NCBI GenBank assembly: GCA_019671135.1
Contig: JAHRHY010000009.1
Span: 558,001-622,000, forward strand
Direction: 5' to 3'
Source of the DNA: Linnemannia hyalina
Lineage: Eukaryota > Mortierellomycota > Mortierellomycetes > Mortierellales > Mortierellaceae
Length of the DNA stretch: 64,000 bases
A program made the position numbers and the translations under genes. The notes under the pieces are model-generated. The model was given only the letters and a program-made list of their open reading frames with translations. It made no database searches and was not told the DNA's origin. Below, piece by piece: positions 48,385 to 60,412 of this stretch. Within the stretch, counting starts at the first letter, position 1, and each line of letters begins with the position of its first letter.

Positions 48385-50217
48385 TTACGCCTCAATTCCA
48401 CTGTCGGGTGTGGCGGGTCTGTCCCGGACGGGTCCAGCAGTTGCTGCTCTCCTGAGGCACGCATCCTGAATCCCCTTCAAGAAGCCTATATCAGAGAGGG
48501 TGCGTTGTTAGTTTGATGCCTCTTTTGGTTGTAATAGCAGTTGTCCAGTTCCTTCAGTACTAAAGTAGTCGTACCTGGGATGCCGGACTTGGTGGCCCAG
48601 TTGACAATGGACGATGGGATATGGCCCTATATATTCAGAAGAAGAGAGTCAGCGATGGTTAACCATGTGTATCGTCATCCCCAATAACCTGCAAAGGTCC
48701 CATTGACATTAATAAGGAGAGGACGAAAACTGTGATAAAATAGTAAATTGGAAAAAAAAATTGGTCCAAGCGTGCTCGATAAAAGAAGTGGATGGCGGCC
48801 CGTCGTCGTAATGTGAGCAAGCTGTAGACAGATTGCTCTCGCATTTCCGTTGATTGTTCATGTCCACTGGGCGATGGCGTGAGCTGGTTCGTTGTCCCGA
48901 ATGCCCTCCCCTCAGTGTTTCTGTGTAGATGTTGATATTCCAAATGATATGGTCGATGCTCTCAGAGGACAGATTGAGCGAATATAGAACAGGCGGGCGA
49001 GATAGGGAGAGGGTGAGGATGAGAGGGGATCAGCACACGCAGGGGTGGGGAGAGAAGAGTGTTCTGACAATATGGAAACCCACAAAGAAAGAAGGCTGCA
49101 TCCTACGTGGACAAATGGACATGGTTTGAATCTGCTCCATCGATTTCTTCTATTGTCCTTTCCATCTTGAAAGTCCATCTGATGCTGTGTGTCGTTGTCC
49201 TTTTTGCTGTCCATCTGGTCCATCGTAAGTCCAGGCTGCTTTGTTGTTGTGTCGCGCTGTGTCGATCAGGTCAGATATATTTCCACCTGGTGCTCACGCT
49301 GATATCCTCGGGGTAGGTCGAGAGACGATTGAGGATAATTGTGCAGCATGACTGACTGTGGTATCGCATAACAATGGGCCCTGAAAGCAAAAGAAGGAAA
49401 GAACACTCCACTAATCGATTACAAAAAAAGACCCGCCTGTTGATTGTTCACCTCGTCATTGTCATCGGAACAAATATCCAGGGGTATAAGGAGTGGAAAG
49501 GAGATTATAATTTACCTTGGGATCATCAAAGTAGCCAAACCAAACATAGCATCCCTTGTCGTCCTCGGAGGGGATCATGACCACATCCTGACGATATTCT
49601 TCTACACGCACAGACTTGTTGGGAGGGGGAAGCTTGAAGACCTTGCTGTCCGATTCTGATCCAGGCGTAGGCAAGGAGATGGACGACGCAGCTGCACCGG
49701 AAAGGCCAGGCACAGCCAGGAGCGAAGACGCACCACCAGACGATGGTGTAGAGTATGACGATGATGGAACAAGCGTGACCATGGACTTGTAGTTGTTGGA
49801 GCTGTAAAAGTTTTGGAGGGTTCCATCGGTAGCCCTGGTCTTGCCGACAGTCTGCGAGCTGACGCAGAAATGGTTCGGCTTGGGCTCATGGGTCGTCTGC
49901 TCGTAAAAGTACTCACGGGGTGACAATGGCCAAGGGAACTTTGTGGTGTAGTGGATGACGCCGTGGTCGAGCTTCTTGAAACCAACCATGTTCTTGTCCC
50001 AGGTCATACGGTACTCCAGATCGGTGAAGACGTCGGCGAGGAGCTTGGCAGGGACATCGGGATAGTGGCCAAGGGCCTTATATTCGTAGAGGGCAGTGTT
50101 GGGCAAGGCCTTGCGGTAGACCTTGAAGCCGTGGTGATCCAGGAAGAGCTCCCAGCTGTCGACTCTGGGCACCTTCAACTCAGCGAGGCACTCTTGAAAT
50201 TGCTGATCAGTCAACAT
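48385..50217 (-). CDS. START-domain lipid-transfer protein, three exons
   Basis: Joined from 50217-49516, 48626-48575 and 48485-48385; 284 aa. Residues about 15-260 form a START (StAR-related lipid transfer) domain: DSWELFLDHHGFKVYRK, YEYKALGHYPDVPAKLLADV, YRMTWDKNMVGFKKLD, VIHYTTKFPWPLSPREYFYE, and the closing helix HIPSSIVNWATKSGIPGFLK. The pattern is closest to the PCTP/StARD2-7-10 type, which binds phosphatidylcholine or related lipids; the ligand here is not determinable. An insert of about 40 Ser/Gly/Pro-rich residues (PSSSYSTPSSGG..., about 160-200) interrupts the domain. The first intron is long (889 bp) for this locus. The ATG at 50217 follows a C-rich, CT-repeat leader; the longer upstream frame is low-complexity and I treat it as untranslated. 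The short C-terminal tail is basic then acidic. Confidence 0.87.
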
Positions 50218-51465
50218 GATTTTTGAATGTGTGTGTGGGTGAATGAGAGAAAGAGTGGAATGGGAATGGGAATGGGAATGAGAAGAGTGGAGAGAGTGAA
50301 AAAGAGAGAAGAGAGAAAGAGAAGAAGGCGCTGAGGTCGAGCTGGAGTATTGGGTCGGAGAACTGGAAGTGAAAGAGTAGAGAGAGAGAGTGGAGGAGGA
50401 GTGGAACAATGAAAGAGGTAAGGATAGAAAGGGGGGCGAGTAATTGGTCAGTCCAGATAAGTGTTAGAGATGAGAAGGGAGTGCGGGTGTATGCGAGGTC
50501 GTAAGGAAAGAGAGGAGGAACAAGAAGGAAGAAGAAGACGAAGAAGGGGAGGCTGGGTTGTCTGGGTTTATGCGGAAGAATGAGTGATGGAGTATGCAAG
50601 AAGAAAGAGACAAGAGTTGAGAGATGAATGACGGAGACAAAGAAAGAGAGAAAGAGATAACAAAAAGGCAGGGAAACAGAGCAAGGAAAGGAACAAGAAG
50701 AAAGTGGCGTGGTAAAGAAAGTGTTGATTCAAAGAACAAGAGTGATGTCGAAGAGTGTGAATGAGCAACAACAAGACCACAGACAGTTCTCACACTCTCA
50801 AGAAGCGGTGGGCAATTCGCCAATGAGCCTTTTTTTCATTATCATTTTTCAGGCACCATCAGACTCCATCAGCGCAATCAGCAGGTTTCTTTTGCACAAA
50901 TAAAAAAACCTTATCACCGAAGTGCTTTAATTAGACAGCAGTCAGAATATGTATTAGCCTGTCGTCCTTTAATCTTACTCTCTCTCTCTCTCTCTCTCGC
51001 TGAACAAAAAACAAGAATTGCGCCTGGCCCTTGAAACTAAGATCCGGCAAATTGTCACGCAGAGTACTCTACAGAGTATAACATAATATGCTGGATACGT
51101 TGGGGTAGTTTCAGCTGCACCGCGAGATGACCAATTCGAATTAACCTGGGCAGCCAATGGGTCTGGCGCCTTTTTCACTCCCGCTATTGGCTGTCTCTTC
51201 TCATTCTTTCTCTTCTCCTCCAGCTCAGCACAAACCATGTGCTTGCCACTACCTTTTTTATCTTTCCTTTACAACCAATCCTCTTCAACTCTAGCTCCTT
51301 CACATTCACATTCACGTTCACCTTTCCCACTCTTTCTGGTCCGAAATTGCACATGGCAGGCACCCCAGTCTCTTTCTCTTCAAAAAATAAAAGCGTACCT
51401 CGTTCTTCCCCCTTTATGCTCCGTGATGAATGAAACAAAGACATTCGCACCCCTCTCTCCTCAGG

Positions 51466-51506
<41 letters not shown>

Positions 51507-52612
51507 GTATATCACAACCTGTCCAATGATCGACGACATTCGCCGTATTATGTAAGGCAGTCCCCCTCCCCCTCCTGCAGCATGCATGCGGAGGGGCGCT
51601 AATACTGCGGGTGAATCGGGGGACTCTTATCGGATCCTTGATCTTCACGTTGTTTGTTGTTTTGCTCCGTGTTGATTTCTGGTCTGCAGAGCTGTTGGTC
51701 TTCTTAATGAGAGACGCACATCAAAGTTGAGAGACAAGAGGGCTCATGTTGATAGAGATCTCCCACTCGTCCGTGTTCGCACAGACACAATATAGCAAAT
51801 GGTGAGCTTTCCACCCCTCCGCCAGATTGATCCCATCGTCGAACGACACCCACAACCAACCAATTAGGCAAAAAGGATGCGTTGCGCGCCAGCTAGTCAT
51901 GACCGCAAAAACCTCAGTCCCCAAACTCAAACCAGCATGACTCTTCGATTGTGTGCCTTCCGGCTCCACGCCTTGCTGCCATATAAAAGCGCAACCCCCA
52001 CTTTTCTGCGTCGCGATCATACGAAAGATACCCCTGGCATTTACCTCCAACAGGTCTCTCTATCACAAAACTGACATACCCTACGATCACAACAGCAGAC
52101 CTTCAGCTCGATCGAGTTTGTTGTTCGTCAAGCATATTTCTAGCTTGCGCCATGTATCAGTACCGGTTTGTCACCGTTCGCTCTCGTATATTTTATATTC
52201 TTTCTTCCCGTACGAAGGCCATGCTGTCCTCTACGCCCATGGAAAATTCCAGCGGATTTTTAGTCGATCGACTTGTTGATTGTGCTGAACGCCAAGGACT
52301 CGTTGTTCAAGGGCAGTGTCACCCTTTTTACTATGTGTTTCTAGCTTGACGCCAACCCCACCACCGAAATAACTGTTGACCCGTAGATTTCGAGGACCAT
52401 ATCCGCCCTGGTCAAGAAACATAGAAAAGAAAAAGAGGTCTGTGTCACTGAACGCACGCAAAAAAAAAAAAGTAGTAACTGTTCTCCCTTTTGCCCTTAA
52501 AAGCACGTCTCAACTATCAACACCTCATGGCAAACATAGGCCATGCTCCCACCTTTTCGCTATCTCGAGCTGTTAGGAAACTTCGACCTAAATGATATCT
52601 TCTCTCTCTAGT
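50218..52612. other. Spacer between START gene and hypothetical membrane gene
   Basis: About 2.4 kb. The first 600 bp are GA-rich on the plus strand (CT-rich leader and promoter of the START gene). An ATC/CAT repeat lies at 51466-51506. No coding exon recognised. Confidence 0.5.
51466..51506. repeat. (ATC)n trinucleotide repeat
   Basis: About thirteen uninterrupted units in non-coding DNA. Confidence 0.93.
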
Positions 52613-52620
52613 TATATAAA
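52613..52620 (+). promoter_or_regulatory. TATA box of the hypothetical membrane gene
   Basis: TATATAAA followed by a CT-rich leader. The next in-frame ATG is at 52733, which argues against the ATG at 52592 as start. Confidence 0.55.
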
Positions 52621-52732
52621 GGTTAGGAGAAGACCATCCATCCTTTCCTCCTCTTCATCTTCAATATCTTCTCATTCTTTTCGCACCTTCCTCTCCTATC
52701 GACGGTCAGTTCAACACTCCCACCCCCTAAAC

Positions 52733-53649
52733 ATGAACGACTCGACTTTCCACTCATCCCCCCGATCAATCACATTGCATCACAACAAATCCAACAAAAT
52801 GGGAATAGGGTCCTTCTCTCGATTCTACACGTTCAACCTCGAGCGGGTCGTTATTTTTTACCTCTACGGACCCAAGGTCCTCCTTGCAACGCGTGTCTTC
52901 GGATCGATGTACACGATCGTAGTCCTTGTGGGAGCCCTGATCGCCAATGAGAGCCTGACATACATTATGAAATATTTCACGCACATTACCCGCCTTGCCT
53001 TGTCGATCTATTATGTGGTAAGAATTGGGTGTTCTTTTTTGGGGGTTATGGAATTTTGATGGTGCTGTGGGATGAGAAGCTGATGAGAGTGGGGGGGCAT
53101 TTGCTTGGGACGTGTGTGAGAGAGAAAGAGAAGGTAAAAGGGAATCGGGCAATAAAGAGTAAAGTTGGGTTAGGGAGGGCAAGTGTATGTGGATCAAACT
53201 GATCACAAATTTGGCATTGCAAAAAAAAAAAAGGAAATGGCAACCGATATGCAAGGCTGAACGCTTCGCCAATTCTTTTTAATAGTCCTTCCCACCTTTG
53301 TGGGTTGTTACGTCAAATAGTGTGTAATCCTTTTCTTAGTACTTTTCCTCGGCATTAGCTGGTCGTGTACTGGAATGAAGGCGGGTGATTACACCCGTTC
53401 ATGGATTTTAAGCGGTATAACTGGACGGTTGTAGGGTTGGGTTATGCGGGTGCTGCGGTCGGGGTGGTGATTCTTTATTGTTTGTTATGGAAGTTGCATG
53501 GGCTGAAGGAGTTTCTTGGGACGAGGAAGGAGAGGAAGGGGGTGGTGAGCGGTGGGGAGGATGGGGAGGCGGAGGGAGAGAAGGAGGATGTTCCGTTGGT
53601 GAGATGCGTGTCTCCTTGCTCATGTTCCACGAACAAACAGCAAGCATAA
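52733..53649 (+). CDS. Hypothetical small membrane protein, 3' structure uncertain
   Basis: I do not recognise the family. Exon 1 (52733-53017) encodes about 95 aa with FYTFNLERVVIFYLYGPKVL and a hydrophobic segment (SMYTIVVLVGALIANESLTY). It ends at a good phase-0 donor, GTAAGA. Two endings are possible. One uses the acceptor before 53413 and continues in frame with a second membrane segment (TVVGLGYAGAAVGVVILYCL) and a charged tail to 53649, giving about 174 aa. The other uses the TAG acceptor near 53361 and stops after LVVYWNEGG, giving about 104 aa. The coordinates follow the longer model. The downstream neighbour TIM13 converges on it. Confidence 0.42.
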
Positions 53650-53950
53650 AACAAAATAATAAATAAATCTTTGACCAGTCAGCTACCCATCCCGTCCCCT
53701 TTGAAATCGTCCGTTCTTCTTTTGACGCCATCTGAGGCGAGAGAAAGACAGACAACCAGATCGTCGTAGTGTCTCTTTTTTTGCCTCCTGAACACAGTGC
53801 TCGCGCACACTCCACCGATCTGATTCGCAATCTGTCAATGATGTCTTTTCTTTACTCAAAAAAATGCGTCCATGAAAGTGGAAAGGATCTACAAAATTGT
53901 CGTAATAAAAAAACCGAAAGCTCCTGAATTTCATCTGTAATGTGAGTTGT

Positions 53951-54796
53951 TTAGAATCCACCAGCACCTCCCATGTTCTGAGACTCCCGCTGGACACGGT
54001 TGATGTAGGTGCGGGAAACAATGTTCCATGCCTCCATATAGCGATCCATGCAGTTGGATAAGCAGGTCTGTTATTTTGAACACAGTCGCGTGTGAGTCGA
54101 GCAGAGAAAGGGGAGATCCAGATCCAGTGGATAGTGTCGTTGTAGATCGTGCAAGATGAAGGTAGAGAGAAAAATGGAAGAGAAAGATTGATAAGGGTTA
54201 GATCATACGTAAATCAACAGCAGCATAGCGACAAGGTGCGGATCGCACAATACCAACAACAACAACAAAAAAAAGTCCATGAAGAGCTGACTGACCTGTT
54301 CGCTGCCTCCCAAGCTGGTACTGGGCTTGGTCACGCATCTGGCAAAGCACTTCTCGTTGATTTTCTGTTGACGGGAATTAAGAAACAAGAAGAGAAAGCG
54401 TTAGTTTTTCTGTCCGATCAGGTAGGAGTCGTGAAAGAAGGCGTGCACACAACGTAAATAGTTCGATTGACAAAGATATCCGGAAGGTTTGGACGATAGG
54501 AAGAGAGACGTACGTTGATAAGCTCCTGGGCGTTGGCGAGGGCGAGCTCGCTGCGAACCTGATCCATGACCTGCTGCTTCTTGGACTCCTAATAGCACCC
54601 GACCATGTTGACAAGAAAGAACGCGGGGAGTCAGTAAAACAAGGCTGGCTGGAGTTTTTTTTGTTGGGTATGCCAAAAGTAGTGGTTGATTCCTGTGAGA
54701 AGGAAGTAACAATTGTCCTGATGTGTTTGTTGGACGGTACTAAGAGTGCTATCGTACCATGGAGCCGCCGCTGCTGTAGTTTCCAAAGTCAGACAT
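53951..54796 (-). CDS. TIM13: Mitochondrial intermembrane-space chaperone Tim13, four exons
   Basis: Joined from 54796-54758, 54588-54514, 54364-54296 and 54067-53951; 99 aa, all junctions in phase 0. The twin CX3C signature of small Tim proteins is complete: C44-C48 in [12 protein letters not shown] and C63-C67 in [16 protein letters not shown], separated by 14 residues. The N-terminal helix reads [20 protein letters not shown]. In yeast Tim13 pairs with Tim8 in a hexamer that escorts hydrophobic precursors across the intermembrane space, and the cysteines are oxidised by the Mia40 pathway. The first exon is short ([13 protein letters not shown]). The gene is divergent from SEC10, with about 410 bp between start codons. 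Confidence 0.93.
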
Positions 54797-55206
54797 GATT
54801 GTTTGTTGATTGGTGATCGAGTGTTGATTAGAAGGGTGTGTGTGAAGAGAGAAGAAGGGAGAGTGATGCCAAGTATCTTTTGTGTGTCAACAATTTCCGC
54901 TTCTGAACAGACAACGGAACGACAGCTTAAGCAGTCCCAGTGCGCACAATTGTGACGGCAGGAATGGCATTTGTGGAGCATGGGCTGCAACTGGCTGCAG
55001 TTCTGAACGTGGAAGGAGCGAAACGCCCATCTCGCCTTACACTTCTCCATCACCTCCAACCCCCATCACGATAGCGCCATTTTATATCCTTCTTTTCCTC
55101 TTTTCAGGAACCACACTACAGCAAACTCAACCAACAGAACAAAGCAAAGAGCAAGAAGGAAACAACTATATCCCCAACAGCATACTACACCTCCCCATAG
55201 TCCACA
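54797..55206. promoter_or_regulatory. Shared intergenic promoter region of TIM13 and SEC10
   Basis: A 410-bp gap between two divergent start codons, so both promoters must lie here. A short A/T-rich stretch (ATTTTATATCC near 55080) could be a TATA element for SEC10. No motif can be assigned with confidence. Confidence 0.5.
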
Positions 55207-58200
55207 ATGGCTCCACGACTGCCACGGCCATTCGAGCTGAACCCCGACCTGAAAGCTGCCCTTCGCGTCGAGTCATTCCAAGTATGACAACATCTCACAT
55301 CTGTTGACCTCAACAACACGAAATAAGCATCTCGCCAGTCGTCATAGCATGTCAATAGAACCCCATTCCATTGTTGTTCACACCTTCAAACATCACTCCT
55401 CCCTTTTCTTTTATGACCACAAAAATAGGGCACGTTCAGCTCCAAGGCTTTCATCGAAAAGCTATCCAATGGAATCATTCAGACACGTATCAAGGAAAAC
55501 TCCAATACCTTCGACCCAAAGCCATTCATCCGCACATTCGAAAGTTCCCTGGAGGAACTCGAAAAGTTGGCGAGCAAGATGCAGAAGCACACGATAGAGC
55601 TTGAGCGAGAGACACAGAAGGAGGAATTGGCGTTCAAGAAGCAGGTCAAGGAGCTAGGTTCAGGATTCGGGGTACTGCTGCTGTTACTGTGTTGGTGGAG
55701 TGAATGATATGCTCCTTTTCCTCGATGGAAGTGTGGAACACAGAGTCGCTAACTTCACACTATCATCTGTGCGCTTTTAACAGGATGTTCAATCGACACT
55801 TGAGAGCTTGGACTCGCGCATCAGCGAAGTCGGAAGCACAGCTATCAGGATCGGTAAGGCACAATTGTTAGACATTGAAACCTTCTACCAGCTACTAAAT
55901 TTACTTTCACGGATCTAACATCAGCTTCATTCCTACTGGTATAACTAGGTGAGAAACTAGAGACCGCGGACAAACAGAGGGCAAGGGCAGTGCTGTCAAA
56001 AAAGCTCATGGAATACTTTATGCAGTTCAACGACGGAGGATGCCCAACATTGGATTCGCTCATGACACAGCAAGGACTGGAGGGACAGATTGAGGCAGCC
56101 AGGATTCTTCGTCAGCTCGCAGTGATCTCCAAGGAAGTCGACTTGCCTGAAACACAAGTGGTATGTAGAATTTTCGTGTGTCCTAGAGTCAACTGCAGCT
56201 GTATGTATTTATGGAGCCTCATAGACGACTGGCACCGCATTTGAAACTTTTTTTCAACACTAGGCAAGAGACGGTATTGAAAAGTTCAGGGAGCAGTTCG
56301 AGACAGACATGTTATCATCGTTTGACAAAGCATACCGGCAAGCAGACCCCAAAGTCATGGCAGTAAGTAATTGTTAACACAGAATGATAATAATTCCAAA
56401 ACGAGATCAGTTGAAATATACGATTTGAAGGCTAACCCCTTCAAAAACTTCGCATTGTCAAATAGCACTGCGCCAAGGCACTACTGGAGTTCAATGGAGG
56501 CCACTCTTGTGTTCAAATCTATGTCAACCAGCACGACTTCTTCATGCTTCACTCCAAGGTCAACGAGTCCGCCCCTCTCGAAGGCCCCAACCAGTAAGTC
56601 TTTTCTTTTACCCTGCGCAATATATGCCCCATTTCGTACAGACTAACTAACCATCGACCTATAGCGAGGATCTTACCAACCCAGTCGCGGCTATCCCACC
56701 CATCGACGCAGGACTCATCAAACTGTACGACGACATTCGGACAACGGTCGATCAGGAGGCAGAGATTATCTCGATGGTCTTTCCCAACCCCGCTGCCGTT
56801 TTCCAAGTCTTTATTCAGCGTGTTTTTGAGCAATCCGTAAATGTCAACTTCATTTTATATTCACTTTGATGCCATATGATATTCCTCGCTCCATATTAAC
56901 ACTACTATCCCTCCTCCTTGCATTCGTCCGATAGATTCAACAATTCATCGAGACACTTTTGGAAAGATCGCAGGCGAAATCGACGCTTGCCTACCTTCGA
57001 ACCCTTTCGTCGATCCACGATCACACCATTCATTTAGTCGTGGACTTGAAGATGTGCGAAGATACCCTCAAGGTCGGCATCAATGCGAACGTCAAGGGAT
57101 CCAACATTTCAGTCACGACCCAACCCCTCTCACAAACATTAGATCGTTGTTTGGACGATCTTTTCGTCCCCTTCTTGGAGGGCGACCGATACCTCGAGAA
57201 GGAGTTGCAGTCATTGTGCGAGATCTACGATTCCATGTTGGCGAAGTTCACGGCGTACCAGCTTCAGCGCCGTGGAGGAAATAAGTTCAGAGCCATCATT
57301 ACGCGTACCTTCAACCAAATCATTGATTCCAACAAGACGACTCTCCCTCCTGTCGTCCTGGAGAACTTTGCGACAGTCAAGAACCCAGAGAAATACCAGG
57401 ATATGAAGGTTGCCGATGATGATGGAGCTCTTTCGGTGGAGCTTGTTGTCAAGCTGCTTAAGATCCATTCCGAGAGTGTTCTCAGGAGCCTAGGACTCTT
57501 GCCCGTCTCTGGAAGGTACGCTAGGTGCCTCGTTCGTGTCAAATGGATGTAATCGTACCTTTCCCTCTGTCTGACCCTCCTTGCTAACTCATATTCATTA
57601 GACCCAAACACACGGCTGTACTGTTCCAGCTTTTGACGGACTACATTGGAATGCGTTACATTGACGCTGCTCTGGACTCGTAAGTGGTTGTCGACAATAC
57701 GCTGACCGGATGCAATATGTAGTTTGTAGCAATACTTGAATACTAACCATAGTGTTTGATACTTTTTATTGTTACTAGTGCTATGGAAGATTTGTCAGCA
57801 CTGGACCCCAAGTTCCCGCCAGATCTGCGACCCATGAAGCGCGTCAAGCTTGTGAACGGAATTATTCACTTGATCCAGATGCACTTCCAAACCACAATCG
57901 TAAGCCATTGTTTATTTTCAGCCGTGCTTTTGAATAAGCGAGTCCATCACCTCAGGTGTGTTTCCTAACGACTTTTCTTTTATATCCTTTGCGACATAGT
58001 TGCCATTGACGGTACCGTCGCCTCAAGTGTACCGTGACACGGTCATCCAGAAGAACAAACTAATGGCAAACGTGGAAGCCAAGGCGAACGCGACCATCCA
58101 GAAGGAGATTGACGTGATTCTGGCCTGGTTGGAGACGTGCTTAGGCAGACAGCGAAAGTCAGATTTCAAGCCTAAGGATGACGAGATTGACTTGACAGGA

Positions 58201-58866
58201 CTCGCAACCAAGCCCTGTATCGACTGCTGCGAGTTTTTGAGGAGAATGTACGAGACGACCAAGAAGTGCTTCGATGGCAAGAACATTGAGATGTTCTGTA
58301 ATGAAGTCGGTGTCACCTTCCACGGAATGCTTCTTGAGCACTTCAAGAAGTTCCAGATCAGCCCTGTCGGAGGAGTGCTGCTCACAAAGTAAGTCCTGCG
58401 CGAACTATTATTTTTTCTCTCTCACGACTCGAACACCATGCGTTCTCAGGCTAAAGCCCGACTCGAGTCTTGTTTCGTCCAGCCTAACTCATGTTCTCGT
58501 TTTACTTATCCCAGGGATATTGCCAAGTATCAAGAATCGGTCAAGGCATGGAACATCCCCTCACTGAACGAACGCTTCGAGATGCTCCGTCAGCTCGGAA
58601 ACGTGTTCTTGGTCAAACCCGAGATCCTGCCCTCCGTTCTGAACGAGGGTTACCTAGCCAAGGTCGACTTCAAGAGCCTGTACCCGTACCTTCAGATGCG
58701 TGTTGATTTCAAGACGTCCAAGATTGACAAACTGTTCGAGAAGCTAAACCTGACGATTGGTAACGGAAATGGCAACGGACCTGCCAGTAGTGGAGCTTCA
58801 AGCAGAATGGCACAGTTGGAGGACCTCACTGGCGCCAAGTTCTTGAGCTACTCTCTCCATAGATAA
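55207..58866 (+). CDS. SEC10: Exocyst complex subunit Sec10, twelve exons
   Basis: Joined from 55207-55281, 55429-55671, 55784-55853, 55949-56160, 56264-56362, 56466-56593, 56665-56836, 56935-57515, 57602-57679, 57779-57899, 58000-58388 and 58515-58866; 839 aa with frame kept at all junctions, close to the size of fungal Sec10. Recognisable blocks: PRPFELNPDLKAALRVESFQ, a coiled-coil-rich stretch (about 50-110), MEYFMQFNDGGCPTLDSLM, RILRQLAVISKEVDLP, DLFVPFLEGDRYLEKE, NEVGVTFHGMLLEHFKKFQI and KDIAKYQESVKAWNIPSLNE. Sec10 is a helical-rod (CATCHR) subunit of the octameric exocyst that tethers secretory vesicles to the plasma membrane, where it partners Sec15. The tail is Gly/Asn/Ser-rich (GNGNGNGPASSG) and ends FLSYSLHR. 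It converges with RPS28. Confidence 0.94.
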
Positions 58867-59159
58867 AGAGCAGACCACGTTCACGTTCTGTTTTTGATGG
58901 CGTTCTTCTAGACACTCGTTATCACAATCTCACAAAACACACGCCGTTCATGCCCTTTGGTCTTCCTTCCCGCCATAATAATAAACCCACGCCATCATTA
59001 TCATTCCTGCCGCCTTTTTCCTGAATTGAAAAAAAAAAAACATTGTGGAGGGGGACACGGTTGGATAGCCGGAAGACATGCTCCCCAAATTATGGTGAAT
59101 TTGGTGATGTTTTTGTTGGGTTTTTTATTCCTGCTTTTTGTCAAAGTAAAATGGTGTCT

Positions 59160-60412
59160 TTAACGGAGACGACGGGCCTCACGCTCGGACTCCATAAGGC
59201 AGAGGATATCGCCTAATAATGAATGTAAAAAATATGAGATGGTTAGGGTTCGTGAACGAGGTGGGGGAGAAGTTTTGTGGTGTGAGACGCTTTTGCTTGG
59301 AAAGGGGGTGAGTGAGGTCGAGTAGGCACGAGTAGAAATCGAGAGGGGGTCGCGTCAATTTGATGATTTTGAAAATGGTGGCGTCCTTTGATGCTTTCCT
59401 TGAAGATATGAGGGATCCTTTGAGGTTGAGGTCGCACGCTTCTGCACCTTACTGCCCGTGTTTTGCGTTGATGTAAGTAGGCGCAGTTCGAGAAAAAAGA
59501 CTGATTTGCGCCTCTGAGTTGAACGCCCGTAATCCGAAAAAATACAGGCGCTGAAGAGAGCAAAGAGAAATCTCGAAAAGTTGTTGTAGTTTTGTCACAG
59601 GTTTTGCCGCCAATTGAACTAATTATGTGGCTGTACGGTGTATCGAGTGTGTGCCGAAAAAGCCGTTCTTTTCCTGTGCCTCCTTTGCCTATGTTCCTGT
59701 CCTTTGCTCAAATGGTACGGTGTGATGAAAGGTTCACATACCCTCACGGACGGGTCCCTTGACGTTACGGATAACGTTGCGGATGGAGTTGGGGTTGGAG
59801 GGATCCTCCTGCAACTCAACCTTGACCTGGGTGACACCTCCACGGGAGCCGGTACGGCCAAGAACCTTGGTGACTTTGGCGTGCTTGACAACGGTCTTAT
59901 CCTGTTGTTTTGGAAGAGCAGGGGAGAGGGGGCAGAAAACGGAGTTGTCAGATTTCTGTTTCTTTTGTGTTGTTTTTGCTGCTGGCTGTTGGCTTCTCCT
60001 GTGATGCTTAGTGGATAGCTTCCTTGGGTTCAAGTTTGCTGGAGAAAAAAAAAAGGCTGGCGTTTTGATGGACTGATCTCTGACAAAGCGATTGCTGGTG
60101 TTGAGTGCTGGATGATGGTTTCTGCCTCTGTGAATTAAAAGATGTTGGTGGATCCTGGACTTTGAGAAGACCTGATCCCAGTTGATCATAGATGATGGTT
60201 GATGGGCGCCTTTTTCAACTTTTTTGTTTCCCGAAGGTGCCGATACAGATGCCGATGATCCCTCTGCGGTGATCAATGTCAGGTTCCTGAATGGATAGAC
60301 GGATCGATGGGTCGCTATATGTATATGTCGACATGGATGCTATCCTTGTCCCGACGCCCCCCATTCCACCAAATGCCCTATTACGGTCGGTCGTGAAAAT
60401 TGACCGTACCAT
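59160..60412 (-). CDS. RPS28: Small-subunit ribosomal protein eS28, three exons
   Basis: Joined from 60412-60410, 59901-59742 and 59212-59160; 71 aa. The core reads [32 protein letters not shown] and [12 protein letters not shown], a complete eS28 of normal length (yeast 67 aa) with a five-residue insertion (SNPNS/IRNV) in the middle. The first exon is only the start codon: ATG is followed at once by GTACGG, and the next exon opens with GATAAG, so the protein starts [11 protein letters not shown]. The leader before the ATG (CCTTTCTTAACACTCAATCAAA) is a typical fungal one. eS28 sits at the mRNA exit site of the 40S subunit. The first intron is about 508 bp; I looked for C/D-box snoRNA signals in it and found none convincing. 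Confidence 0.9.

Noticed and set aside
50218..50409. N-terminal extension of the START protein rich in Ser/His/Leu
   Set aside because: The sequence is CT-repeat leader DNA; the domain start and family alignment fit the ATG at 50217.
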